From positions 1 to 64,000 of the forward strand of contig JAHBTL010000035.1 of assembly GCA_019638615.1 (NCBI GenBank): a stretch of 64,000 bases of DNA. Reading direction: 5' to 3'. Below are positions 27,279-34,861 of this stretch, piece by piece. This DNA is from Chitinophagaceae bacterium (GTDB taxonomy: Bacteria > Bacteroidota > Bacteroidia > Chitinophagales > Chitinophagaceae). Under the pieces are notes generated by a model. The model was not told the DNA's origin. It was given only the letters and a program-made list of their open reading frames with translations, and searched no databases. Every line of letters begins with the position of its first letter. The first letter of the stretch is position 1. A program made the position numbers and the translations under genes.

Positions 27279-27785
27279 CTATCTCTTATAAATGTTGTCC
27301 AGATCCTGTTTTATTCGGTCCAGTTCTTGCCGGCAATCGCTGACAGCTTGTTTTTCCTTTTGCAGCTCATCGTCCTTTCTTGCCAGTGCTTTCTGCATAT
27401 CCGTAATTTCATCCAAGTTCCTGACTATAACTTCATTCAGCCGTGCATAAGGTATTCCTTTGGGAACTGAAAAATTTGAATTCAATCCCTTTATCCCGTT
27501 ATCGATTTTCATATCGGCTATCTTCCCGGCTTGTTCAGGGCGTTTACGGATCGAGTCAATGAGCACGATTACCTCATCCATTTTCTTTACAAACTTTTGT
27601 TGTTCTGCTTCGATGTTCTTCTTCTGCTTAAGTTCTTCCCTGAGTTCCCGGTTTTCCTTTAAAGGCATCCGGAAACTGAAGAATATGGAAATAACAATAA
27701 GTACCGTTGTAATAGTAAAAAAAAGCAAGAATTTAAAAAATGCCTGGTTTCTGTCTCTGCTGTTTAAAACCTGTTGAATGCCCAT
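27279..27785 (-). CDS. tssO: T6SS inner-membrane protein TssO
   Basis: This 168-residue protein has a short cytoplasmic N-terminus, one membrane span at about 17-40 (FFKFLLFFTITTVLIVISIFF), and two coiled-coil stretches (ELREELKQKKNIEAEQQKF and ARKDDELQKEKQAVSDCRQE). Size, topology and position between tssK and the BatD-like gene fit TssO, a component specific to the Bacteroidetes T6SSiii that replaces the TssJLM membrane complex. It lies 33 bp after tssK on the same strand. Confidence 0.8.
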   Translation of the reverse strand: MGIQQVLNSRDRNQAFFKFLLFFTITTVLIVISIFFSFRMPLKENRELREELKQKKNIEAEQQKFVKKMDEVIVLIDSIRKRPEQAGKIADMKIDNGIKGLNSNFSVPKGIPYARLNEVIVRNLDEITDMQKALARKDDELQKEKQAVSDCRQELDRIKQDLDNIYKR

Positions 27786-27818
27786 GGCTTTATTATTTGT
27801 TAAGGGTTATTTTTATTA

Positions 27819-28985
27819 TCAGTCCGCGAGGAAGCTTCTTCTGCGCTGCGGTACTTCCGGTTCATTGGAAACCGACTTCTCATTCACAAAAAAGCCGCCT
27901 TTTTTGTTGCCGATTAAGTCCAGTTTTTCTAACTGGGAAAATAGTCTTGATATCGTCTTTGTAAATACGGCGATCCTGCCTACAGCATCATTAATATCAA
28001 GGTGGTTGTATTGCAGGGCAGACAGGTTTCCGATGATGGATTCGAGTTCACCCTGTTTTACATTACACCACTCTGAAAAATAGTTTACCAATGCTTCTTT
28101 ACCGCTGCCGGTATAACAGTCCAGGACATTCTTTATGATTCGGGCCATAGCTATAGCGCGGGTAATCACAAATACCGGTTTCTGAACTATTCCCGAAGAT
28201 TGAATTTCGGACAGTTGGGTAGCAGTATATTGTATAACGTTTTCACAAATCCGGTTTACAATTACAGCCTGCTCGCTGGTTTGCTTTTTTTGAATTATTT
28301 TTTGCATAATGTGGAGGGAGAAGGCCTCCATCTTTTCATAGAATTCCCTAAGCTGGTGATGGATCAGGAGCAATTCTGGATGGCTGTTTACCGATGCACA
28401 GGGTGGTATATAATCTTCATCCAGGGAAACTTTTTGCACTTCCACCATCATTTTACCAACCGGGATCTGGGCAGGCCCCAATGCATTTCTCACTACTTCA
28501 TTCACCGGAATGATATCCAGTTGTAAAAGAGGCTTTACAAATGGGATACGGGGGGGAAGTTCGTTGATGTCGGCAGATCCAAAAGGTACTCTCTCGTATG
28601 GATTAATCGTTAATACAATATAAAACTCCGATGATTTATTCCTGAGGTCTCTCAGGGTGGCAGGCTCGCTTGTAACGCCTGTACCGGTATTGTAATGCTG
28701 CAAAGGGTTATCATCGTCAAACTCTATATAATAACCTCCCGGTGTTATAGCCCTGCAACTTTTTAAGCGTACCTGAATACGTTTCTGGTTATCTGTGCTG
28801 ATGAACAATTTCACATAATTGTTCTTTAGCAAAGGGGGTAATAATCCATAGCTTTGTTCATCTATAAAGCTACTGGTATGTTGTGCCAATTGATAGATGG
28901 CGGCATTGTACTCTTCAATGAACCGCTTCTTGTTAATTTTCATTCCATCTACCCAGTTTACGGGCAAATATTGATTGTGTACCAT
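27819..28985 (-). CDS. tssK: T6SS baseplate protein TssK
   Basis: This 388-residue protein starts NQYLPVNWVDGMKINKKRFIE, the TssK N-terminal shell-domain signature in Bacteroidota. A beta-rich region follows (VRLKSCRAITPGGYYIEFDD), then a helical middle and a C-terminal head domain. TssK trimers link the baseplate wedge (TssE/F/G) to the membrane complex. The gene lies 11 bp downstream of tssN and 33 bp before tssO, so it is part of the baseplate/membrane operon. Confidence 0.88.
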   Translation of the reverse strand: MVHNQYLPVNWVDGMKINKKRFIEEYNAAIYQLAQHTSSFIDEQSYGLLPPLLKNNYVKLFISTDNQKRIQVRLKSCRAITPGGYYIEFDDDNPLQHYNTGTGVTSEPATLRDLRNKSSEFYIVLTINPYERVPFGSADINELPPRIPFVKPLLQLDIIPVNEVVRNALGPAQIPVGKMMVEVQKVSLDEDYIPPCASVNSHPELLLIHHQLREFYEKMEAFSLHIMQKIIQKKQTSEQAVIVNRICENVIQYTATQLSEIQSSGIVQKPVFVITRAIAMARIIKNVLDCYTGSGKEALVNYFSEWCNVKQGELESIIGNLSALQYNHLDINDAVGRIAVFTKTISRLFSQLEKLDLIGNKKGGFFVNEKSVSNEPEVPQRRRSFLAD

Positions 28986-28996
28986 AGTCTGCTTTA

Positions 28997-29878
28997 TTAA
29001 ATCAGAGAGCGCTCACAGATAATGATGTCGTTCTCCTTTATCTTATTTATAAATATGGTTTTATCGGTATGAATATAGTTGGTAGATAATGAGTTCCATT
29101 TTGATTTTTTATAAAAAATCCATCCGTTGGGCTCGCCAAGCCCGTTAACAAATTTTATTTTCCCTTCAGGGTGCCTTTCATTATAATCATTGATAAAATA
29201 ATAGAATAGTTGCCCGAATTCCATGTCGGCCGGGGCTTTAGCCCTGAACTGGGTTATGATATTATCATTGGCATCTTTTTTAAATTCGAAGCTTATTACC
29301 AACAGGTTTCTTAGCTTACCTTCATCCGGGTATTCCATTTCCTGGTCCAGCGGATAAAACCATTCCTTTAATATTTTAGGCGGTATTGAAGTTGCGTAGG
29401 TAAATGTTTTATAGAAAAAGAGGGGAACTATAAAAAAGAGAACGGCGCCAAGAGCAGAATAAACGATATTGTCTGGGCTGATGATGCGATAAACAGATAT
29501 AAAAACCATGCTGCCTAAAGTCGCCAGCAACAAAGTGAATATAATTTCCGGCAGTAAAGTAGCATTATCTTTCCGGGCAACCCACTTAACCTTACTCTCC
29601 AGGTAAAAAACATGAAGCATTCCTGCAAAAAAACAAAAAAGCTGCAGGAAAATAAACCGGGCGGATAAACTTTCAAAAAAATATGAATGGGTAAACAGCC
29701 CGATTATGGCAAAGACGATAACAGTGATCAGAAGATATCCGAATAATTGTTTACTGTAAGGTTTTATAGTTCCTTTTATTTTACTAATAAGCTTGAAAAG
29801 CACTGCAGACAGGGCAATACCTGCCCCTCCTAAAATAAGCAGGTACTTTGTAAGTTCGTCTGATATAATTCTTTCCAT
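28997..29878 (-). CDS. tssN: T6SS multi-pass membrane protein TssN
   Basis: The ATG at 29,878 (MERIISDELTKYLLILGG) is preferred over an upstream TTG, giving 293 residues. Five membrane spans are visible in the first 175 residues (LLILGGAGIALSAVLF, GYLLITVIVFAIIGLF, FIFLQLFCFFAGML, IIFTLLLATLGSMVFI, ALGAVLFFIVPLFFY). A cytoplasmic domain of about 120 residues follows (LLVISFEFKKDANDNI, EPNGWIFYKKSKW). This matches TssN, a T6SSiii-specific membrane component. It is placed between tssG and tssK. Confidence 0.85.
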   Translation of the reverse strand: MERIISDELTKYLLILGGAGIALSAVLFKLISKIKGTIKPYSKQLFGYLLITVIVFAIIGLFTHSYFFESLSARFIFLQLFCFFAGMLHVFYLESKVKWVARKDNATLLPEIIFTLLLATLGSMVFISVYRIISPDNIVYSALGAVLFFIVPLFFYKTFTYATSIPPKILKEWFYPLDQEMEYPDEGKLRNLLVISFEFKKDANDNIITQFRAKAPADMEFGQLFYYFINDYNERHPEGKIKFVNGLGEPNGWIFYKKSKWNSLSTNYIHTDKTIFINKIKENDIIICERSLI

Positions 29879-29914
29879 TTTATCAATTATAGAGAACAAT
29901 AATCATTCTGCCTT

Positions 29915-30844
29915 TTATAAGATACTTGTATGCCCCAACACCGCCTCCCGGCTGTTTTCTAAAGTAATAGTCTCCTTATTTGTCGTAATGAGTAACTCCA
30001 TATCCATACCAGCCGGTAAAAAAAAATCCGCAAAAGTCTTTACCAGGAGATGCCTTTCGCCTCCTTCCATATAATCCGTAATATGAGATGAGCTTAAAGG
30101 CCCGATTATTACGCGCGCTACCAGATCTCCTTCATTGAACTCCTTTCCGGCCACGGCATCTACCCCCAAACAGCAGTCCCCCAGCAGGCTTTGCTCTGCA
30201 GGCGATACAACAGTGCCGGCAGTAGTATATCGTGTAATTGCAACCTGTTCGCTTAAAAGTTGCTCAAGGCTATGGCTCATCAGGGGTAAGTTTCCTGCAA
30301 TTTTATGCGCATGCGGCAGTAGTTTTATAAAGGTACCCGTAAAGGAGGGTGAAATACTTTGAGGCAGTTCCCAGAAGTTTTTAAAATAGTTATTCAGCAG
30401 GCCTGATTGTAACCCTTCGAGCAGATCACATTCCTCCTGGTCAAGCTTAACTTTCTGCAAAAAAAGCTCGTTTTCAATTGGTTGGAAAAATAGTCTTGTG
30501 TCTTCTTCAATTTTTTTATTTTGATTATAGGATTCCACCATCCCGGCAATATCCTGGATGCTGGCAGAGGGGTGGGGGAGAAACAATCCCTCGGGCAGAT
30601 GATCACAGATACCTGACCTGGATATATCGATTTGGAGATAGGTATTATTCTTGTGTTTTTTTTGTGTTATTGAAGCTATTTCCTTACTGAATGCCCGTTT
30701 AAATGTACCGTTACAACGTATTATGAAGCGCTCCTGGTCAAAGCCATTTTCAATGGACTGAGACACCAGTACTTCAGGTTTAATATTCCTGCCTGATCGT
30801 TTCAGTTCTTTTTCCAGCGAATTAATTTCGATCTTTTCGGTCAT
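29915..30844 (-). CDS. tssG: T6SS baseplate protein TssG
   Basis: This 309-residue protein resembles the Bacteroidetes TssG, with FKRAFSKEIASI near residue 50, GICDHLPEGLFLPHP at about 85 and a C-terminal QSLLGDCCLGVDAVAGKEF region. TssG with TssF and TssE forms the baseplate wedge. The start lies 4 bp after the tssF stop, so it is translationally linked to tssF. Confidence 0.85.
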   Translation of the reverse strand: MTEKIEINSLEKELKRSGRNIKPEVLVSQSIENGFDQERFIIRCNGTFKRAFSKEIASITQKKHKNNTYLQIDISRSGICDHLPEGLFLPHPSASIQDIAGMVESYNQNKKIEEDTRLFFQPIENELFLQKVKLDQEECDLLEGLQSGLLNNYFKNFWELPQSISPSFTGTFIKLLPHAHKIAGNLPLMSHSLEQLLSEQVAITRYTTAGTVVSPAEQSLLGDCCLGVDAVAGKEFNEGDLVARVIIGPLSSSHITDYMEGGERHLLVKTFADFFLPAGMDMELLITTNKETITLENSREAVLGHTSIL

Positions 30845-30848
30845 TTTG

Positions 30849-32792
30849 TCAATTCTTGAGTTCCTGGTTTATAAAAATCCGGAAAGGATACAAAGGAACA
30901 GACTTGTCTTCAAGCAGCACCTGCAGGTTCCTGTTCCAATAGTCCAATTCTCCGGCAGCCTTCATGCGATCGTAGTCCTTTTTAGAGAGGGAAATGATTA
31001 CATCGAGTGTTTTTACAAAGCCCTGGTTCTCTTCCGGAGGCACCATCACTCCTTTTCGAACCTCTACTTTCTTCACAGATTCACCTATTATATACCTGCA
31101 ATAAGCCTTTATGTCTTCAGCAGTAATCAGCCTGCTTTTGGATAGTACTGCACTTTTATATGCCAGGATAGACTCGGTAGTATTCAGTTTGTCACGCCCT
31201 CCCTGTGTGGTAGTAACCAGTGCAACTGTATTGCTTTGAATATGGGATCCTTTATATAGAAGCAGGTTCTTTCCGCTTTTTATGTTATTACCATATAAGC
31301 CGGTAGTTGTCCAGTACCGGAGATATAAATTTTGCCATGCCTTTTTCCCGTTATTCTTTACCATTAGGTAGGGAATTTCCGATTTGTACTCGCCGTTGTC
31401 GAACAGTTTTTGTTCGAGCCTGTTTACGATCTGCTGCAACTGCTTGACTTCCCTGTTCAAAAAATCGCTTCCGAAGTTGTTGAACGCAACACTTTCATCT
31501 CTTAATAGCTGAACAAGGTAATTCAGGATGCCCCTGGCATCGCGTTCATCAAACCGTCCAACACCTCCATTCCGCAATAACACTCCATAACTTTCTCTTT
31601 CTTCAACAGATTGGATATTCAAAACCTTTCCTTCATCGTTTACAGCCTCATCAAGGTATAAAAAGGTTTCATCGGATAACAGGGGAATTACATTAATTGC
31701 CGATTGCAGCCGGTATGTGAGATTGTGCAGCCGGCGGTTGATCACAGGAAAACTGTTCATTGTACACATTACATTCTGCAATATTGTGCTGTTTACAGTT
31801 TGCGGAAAATCAATGCAAATCCATCGAAGCTGTTGCGCTTGTAATTCGCTTACCAAATCTTTTTCTATAAAAGTTTCGCCTATTACATTTGCTAACAACC
31901 CTTTATTATCTGTAGTGCATAAATCCTTTGTGTCTTTGAGGCATACAAATCCCTTTTTGTAAAATGCGTTTACATGCTGCTTAATTTGTTCACCTGAATT
32001 ATCTTCCCGTTTCAATAGTTGGCCGAAATCCGGAATTTCATCGCTGGAATATCTTTCTCCATATCCCGGCACGGTATCCAACAGTTGGTCATTCCGGTAC
32101 CATTTAGCTTTGGGTAACTGGTGATAAAATAATTCTGAAAAAACCGGGTTTCTGCATTCGAAATAAAACAGCGTGTTTTTCAAACTCACATCCGGCTGGT
32201 CGATAGCGATCCAAAGGCTGCAATCGGGCAGGTGTTTTTCAGAGCGTCCGACCAGTATTTTATTAATGCCGCTGTTTTCTTTCCCCGGCCCATCGTTATC
32301 AGGTCTTTCTTTATCTGTTCCGTTAATTTTAAAAAGCATATTTCCGGAAGCTATATATTTAATGGCGGCCCTGTTCAACCTGAATGTTCCGGAGGGAGAA
32401 AAAAAAATGTCTTTTACATGCGTTTCCGCACTGTTTTGCGAGCCGGGAATTTTAGTACTGATGTAATACTGCTCATATTCTGTAATGTCGAGGCTTTTGT
32501 CAACCGGGGTTGCGCATGCTATGGCGTGAGCCGCTGCAGCGCCGGTATGAGCATCGGGAGATAACAACTGAACCAGCCTTTCCAGTACTCTTGTTCTGGA
32601 GCTTTCGATTTCATCAGATATCTTGCTGATTTCTGCGGCACAGGCAGTAAGCAACATAGATACCAGCGGGTCGAAATTATTTTCCAGCATGGGCGCGTCA
32701 AAATCAACATCCACTCCTTTTTCTGCCTGGCGCCAGACTTTCGCTGCATTCCTCAGCATCCGAGCTTTAATATGTTCCCTTGTTTCTTTCAT
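30849..32792 (-). CDS. tssF: T6SS baseplate protein TssF
   Basis: This 647-residue protein has the TssF N-terminus (RMLRNAAKVW, MLENNFDPLVSMLLTACAAEISKISDEI, RVLERLVQLLSPDAHTG). A central beta-rich region and a gpJ-like C-terminal portion (SRLITAEDIKAYCRYIIGE, DKSVPLYPFRIFINQEL) follow. TssF is the main wedge protein of the baseplate. It is of full family length and sits between tssE (15-bp gap) and tssG. Confidence 0.92.
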   Translation of the reverse strand: MKETREHIKARMLRNAAKVWRQAEKGVDVDFDAPMLENNFDPLVSMLLTACAAEISKISDEIESSRTRVLERLVQLLSPDAHTGAAAAHAIACATPVDKSLDITEYEQYYISTKIPGSQNSAETHVKDIFFSPSGTFRLNRAAIKYIASGNMLFKINGTDKERPDNDGPGKENSGINKILVGRSEKHLPDCSLWIAIDQPDVSLKNTLFYFECRNPVFSELFYHQLPKAKWYRNDQLLDTVPGYGERYSSDEIPDFGQLLKREDNSGEQIKQHVNAFYKKGFVCLKDTKDLCTTDNKGLLANVIGETFIEKDLVSELQAQQLRWICIDFPQTVNSTILQNVMCTMNSFPVINRRLHNLTYRLQSAINVIPLLSDETFLYLDEAVNDEGKVLNIQSVEERESYGVLLRNGGVGRFDERDARGILNYLVQLLRDESVAFNNFGSDFLNREVKQLQQIVNRLEQKLFDNGEYKSEIPYLMVKNNGKKAWQNLYLRYWTTTGLYGNNIKSGKNLLLYKGSHIQSNTVALVTTTQGGRDKLNTTESILAYKSAVLSKSRLITAEDIKAYCRYIIGESVKKVEVRKGVMVPPEENQGFVKTLDVIISLSKKDYDRMKAAGELDYWNRNLQVLLEDKSVPLYPFRIFINQELKN

Positions 32793-32807
32793 TGTATTCA
32801 GGATATA

Positions 32808-33236
32808 TCAATAGGAAAGAGGCCCCGCAAAAAAACTGTCCCGGAATGTAAAAGGTTCATTTGTTAACAATATAGTGCCGGCAATAAAAACATTGATCCT
32901 TTTTTTTAAATTCTGTCCTTTCCCAAACCGGACTTCCTCCTGGAAAATATTTAAATCCACCTTTGTATTAACAAGCCGCTTTTCGTTTTGGCTTATAGAT
33001 TGAAGCAGCGATTGGCGGATAGCTTCTTTCACTTTATGCACGCTGGTGCCGTTGTCAAAATCATAATCCCAAATGGCGCTGCCAAAATTTTCATCGGCTG
33101 AAAACTCTCCGAAAGAAGTGGTGATCAGCATCCTCAGGTGCTGCTTTATAGATTGAGCCAGGGTCACCCTGGGATGTTCCTTTTGCTGCATTATTTGGCC
33201 GAGTGCCAATGGCAGTGAAAAATATTCCAGTTGCAT
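32808..33236 (-). CDS. tssE: T6SS baseplate protein TssE (gp25-like)
   Basis: This 142-residue gp25-family wedge protein has SIKQHLRMLITTSFGEFSADENFGSAIWDYDFD, followed by VKEAIRQSLLQSISQNEKRL, the signature of GPW/gp25 lysozyme-like sheath initiators. It starts the minus-strand run tssE-tssF-tssG-tssN-tssK-tssO, preceded by a 380-bp gap that should hold the promoter. Confidence 0.92.
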   Translation of the reverse strand: MQLEYFSLPLALGQIMQQKEHPRVTLAQSIKQHLRMLITTSFGEFSADENFGSAIWDYDFDNGTSVHKVKEAIRQSLLQSISQNEKRLVNTKVDLNIFQEEVRFGKGQNLKKRINVFIAGTILLTNEPFTFRDSFFAGPLSY

Positions 33237-33616
33237 ATAGAGTGTTTACGGGGTAAAGGATAGGAAATTGGAAGAAAAATAAAGGTTGTTATCTCTGATA
33301 CGTCAAGATATGATTTTTTTTTGTTTTCCGGGGATTTATACCAATTATAAATTAATTTAACTGGCTCCATTACAAAAAGATACCGGGATATTACAGGAAA
33401 GCTGGTTGGCCCGGAAAAGCCGATGCACGGCTCAAAATTTTCTCTGTTTTTTTGCCCGGGCGTATGCATCCCGGGTAGCGCGCTTTCGTGCTTCTACATC
33501 CCGCATTTCGGCAGAAACGGGTGAAGTTGCCTAATCTTTACTGTTTGTATGATCTTTTCTGTTGATAATCAGCAATATATCTTTACAGGAGGTTTTCATT
33601 TTTGTTTTCCAACGGG
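33237..33616. other. Intergenic region upstream of tssE
   Basis: This AT-rich 380-bp gap lies between the DUF4123 gene and tssE, both on the minus strand. It is the likely promoter region of the baseplate/membrane operon, but I see no clear TAnnTTTG box. A short minus-strand frame covering part of it has no family likeness and overlaps tssE, so I do not call it. Confidence 0.35.
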
Positions 33617-34210
33617 CTATTCGGAACCTTTGATGTCATCCTCTTCTATGATCACATAATTTGTATTGGCGTGATTCGGAATACCCGGGATTGGAGACTG
33701 ATGCCTGGCAACTTCTCCAAAAATTGTTGCACTGTCTATATGCGCCTGGTGCAATAAACCATTGGTGTGGGTAAATTCAATCGCAATCGCTTTGTCTTCC
33801 GACTCCACGATAAATTTTTCAACGCAGCCGAACAACTCTTTTACCTGTTGTTCATCGCAGGTAGGCAGGAAAATGCTTAACACCCTCGGGTCATAGAAAC
33901 GAAAATACAATTCCTGTCCATCCTCGGTTTTAACCAGTAAAAATTTCCGGAAATGTTTCCAGCATTCTTCAAAGCCGGCTTTCGATGAAACGACAACTCC
34001 CCAGGCATTTCCCCACCCTTCCTCATACAGCCAGTTGGAAAAGGAAGTGTTACCGTCAAAGCTAAAGAGATATGGCGCCACCGCTTCTAAAGTTTCTTCA
34101 CTGCGCCCCCTGTACAAACAGTCGAAACGGCTGTTTAGCTCCTTTGCTTTGTACATGGATTCTCCCATACGGGCGGCGTCTAATAAGAGATAAGTAGACA
34201 GTTGGCTCAT
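33617..34210 (-). CDS. DUF4123 family T6SS effector chaperone/adaptor
   Basis: This 197-residue protein has DUF4123 marks: STYLLLDAARMGE at the N-terminus, LYRGRSEETLEAVAPYLFSF, WGVVVSS and ELYFRFYDPRVLSIFLPTC. DUF4123 proteins (TEC/Tap-1) bind a specific effector and load it on VgrG or PAAR. It normally adjoins its effector gene; here the nearest candidate effector (LysM/phosphoesterase) ends 652 bp upstream, with a short lipoprotein gene of opposite strand in between. It is probably the chaperone of that effector or of a lost one. Confidence 0.85.
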   Translation of the reverse strand: MSQLSTYLLLDAARMGESMYKAKELNSRFDCLYRGRSEETLEAVAPYLFSFDGNTSFSNWLYEEGWGNAWGVVVSSKAGFEECWKHFRKFLLVKTEDGQELYFRFYDPRVLSIFLPTCDEQQVKELFGCVEKFIVESEDKAIAIEFTHTNGLLHQAHIDSATIFGEVARHQSPIPGIPNHANTNYVIIEEDDIKGSE

Positions 34211-34306
34211 TACTCAAACGTACATAAAATTTTTCATTCCTGTGTTTCCTTCTGTTCTTGCATGCCGACAAAAAGTAGCATCTATTAAAACTAAAAAACA
34301 ACAGGT

Positions 34307-34510
34307 ATGAGAAAAATTATTTTATTCTCAGTATGGACACTCCTGCTTTCCTGCGCTTTTGTATCCTGCCAGAAAGAAGGTCCCGCCGGTCCCCAGGGAG
34401 ATAAAGGGGAGAAAGGAGATAAAGGGTCGCAGGGTAGCCCGGGCAATATGTCTATCGCAGTACAAGATGTAACCATTACGGATTGCAATACCAAACGAAG
34501 AAAGAACTGA
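34307..34510 (+). pseudogene. Truncated collagen-like lipoprotein
   Basis: The 67-residue frame has a lipoprotein signal (ILFSVWTLLLSCAFVSCQK, lipobox Cys at about 21) and seven G-x-y collagen-like triplets (GPAGPQGDKGEKGDKG and on). It then ends abruptly after a basic tail (CNTKRRKN). Related Bacteroidota lipoproteins continue with a globular domain of about 100 or more residues after the Gly repeats, and none is found downstream in this frame. It stands alone on the plus strand inside the minus-strand cargo segment and is probably a remnant, though a functional short lipoprotein is possible. Confidence 0.55.
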
Positions 34511-34861
34511 CATAGAGACACCAAAGGAAGCTAAGACTCTCTTTTCACACCGATTCATATAAATTTTATTTTAAGATGATTTAATGATTATCATCTATCG
34601 GTCGTATTCGGGATGAATAATGGAAACAATTCACAACAGATTATTTGAAGTTACTTTGATCACGTTAGTACGCCTGGCCCTGCCGGGTTATCTTATATTG
34701 TTATGAGACTTGGTTGGCAACTTCCCTTCATAGCCGATGTCTCACTGCATTGGCATTGTGCTGTGGCGTGGACTCGGCACTATCCGGTATTGACGCTGAG
34801 TCTTCTACGAGAGACTCGGCTGGGAAGATGAATAGCAGGATAGCGCCAGACATAACCTGGG
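34511..34861. other. Intergenic region in the cargo segment
   Basis: This 351-bp non-coding stretch contains repeated GACTCGGC units, with GCTGAGTC opposite them at about 34,770-34,830, that can form hairpins. No family-like ORF is seen. It may be scar sequence left by cargo gene exchange. Confidence 0.35.

Noticed and set aside
33191-33469. Minus-strand frame of 92 residues upstream of tssE
   Set aside because: Overlaps the start of tssE in another frame, has no recognisable domain, and lies in the probable promoter region.
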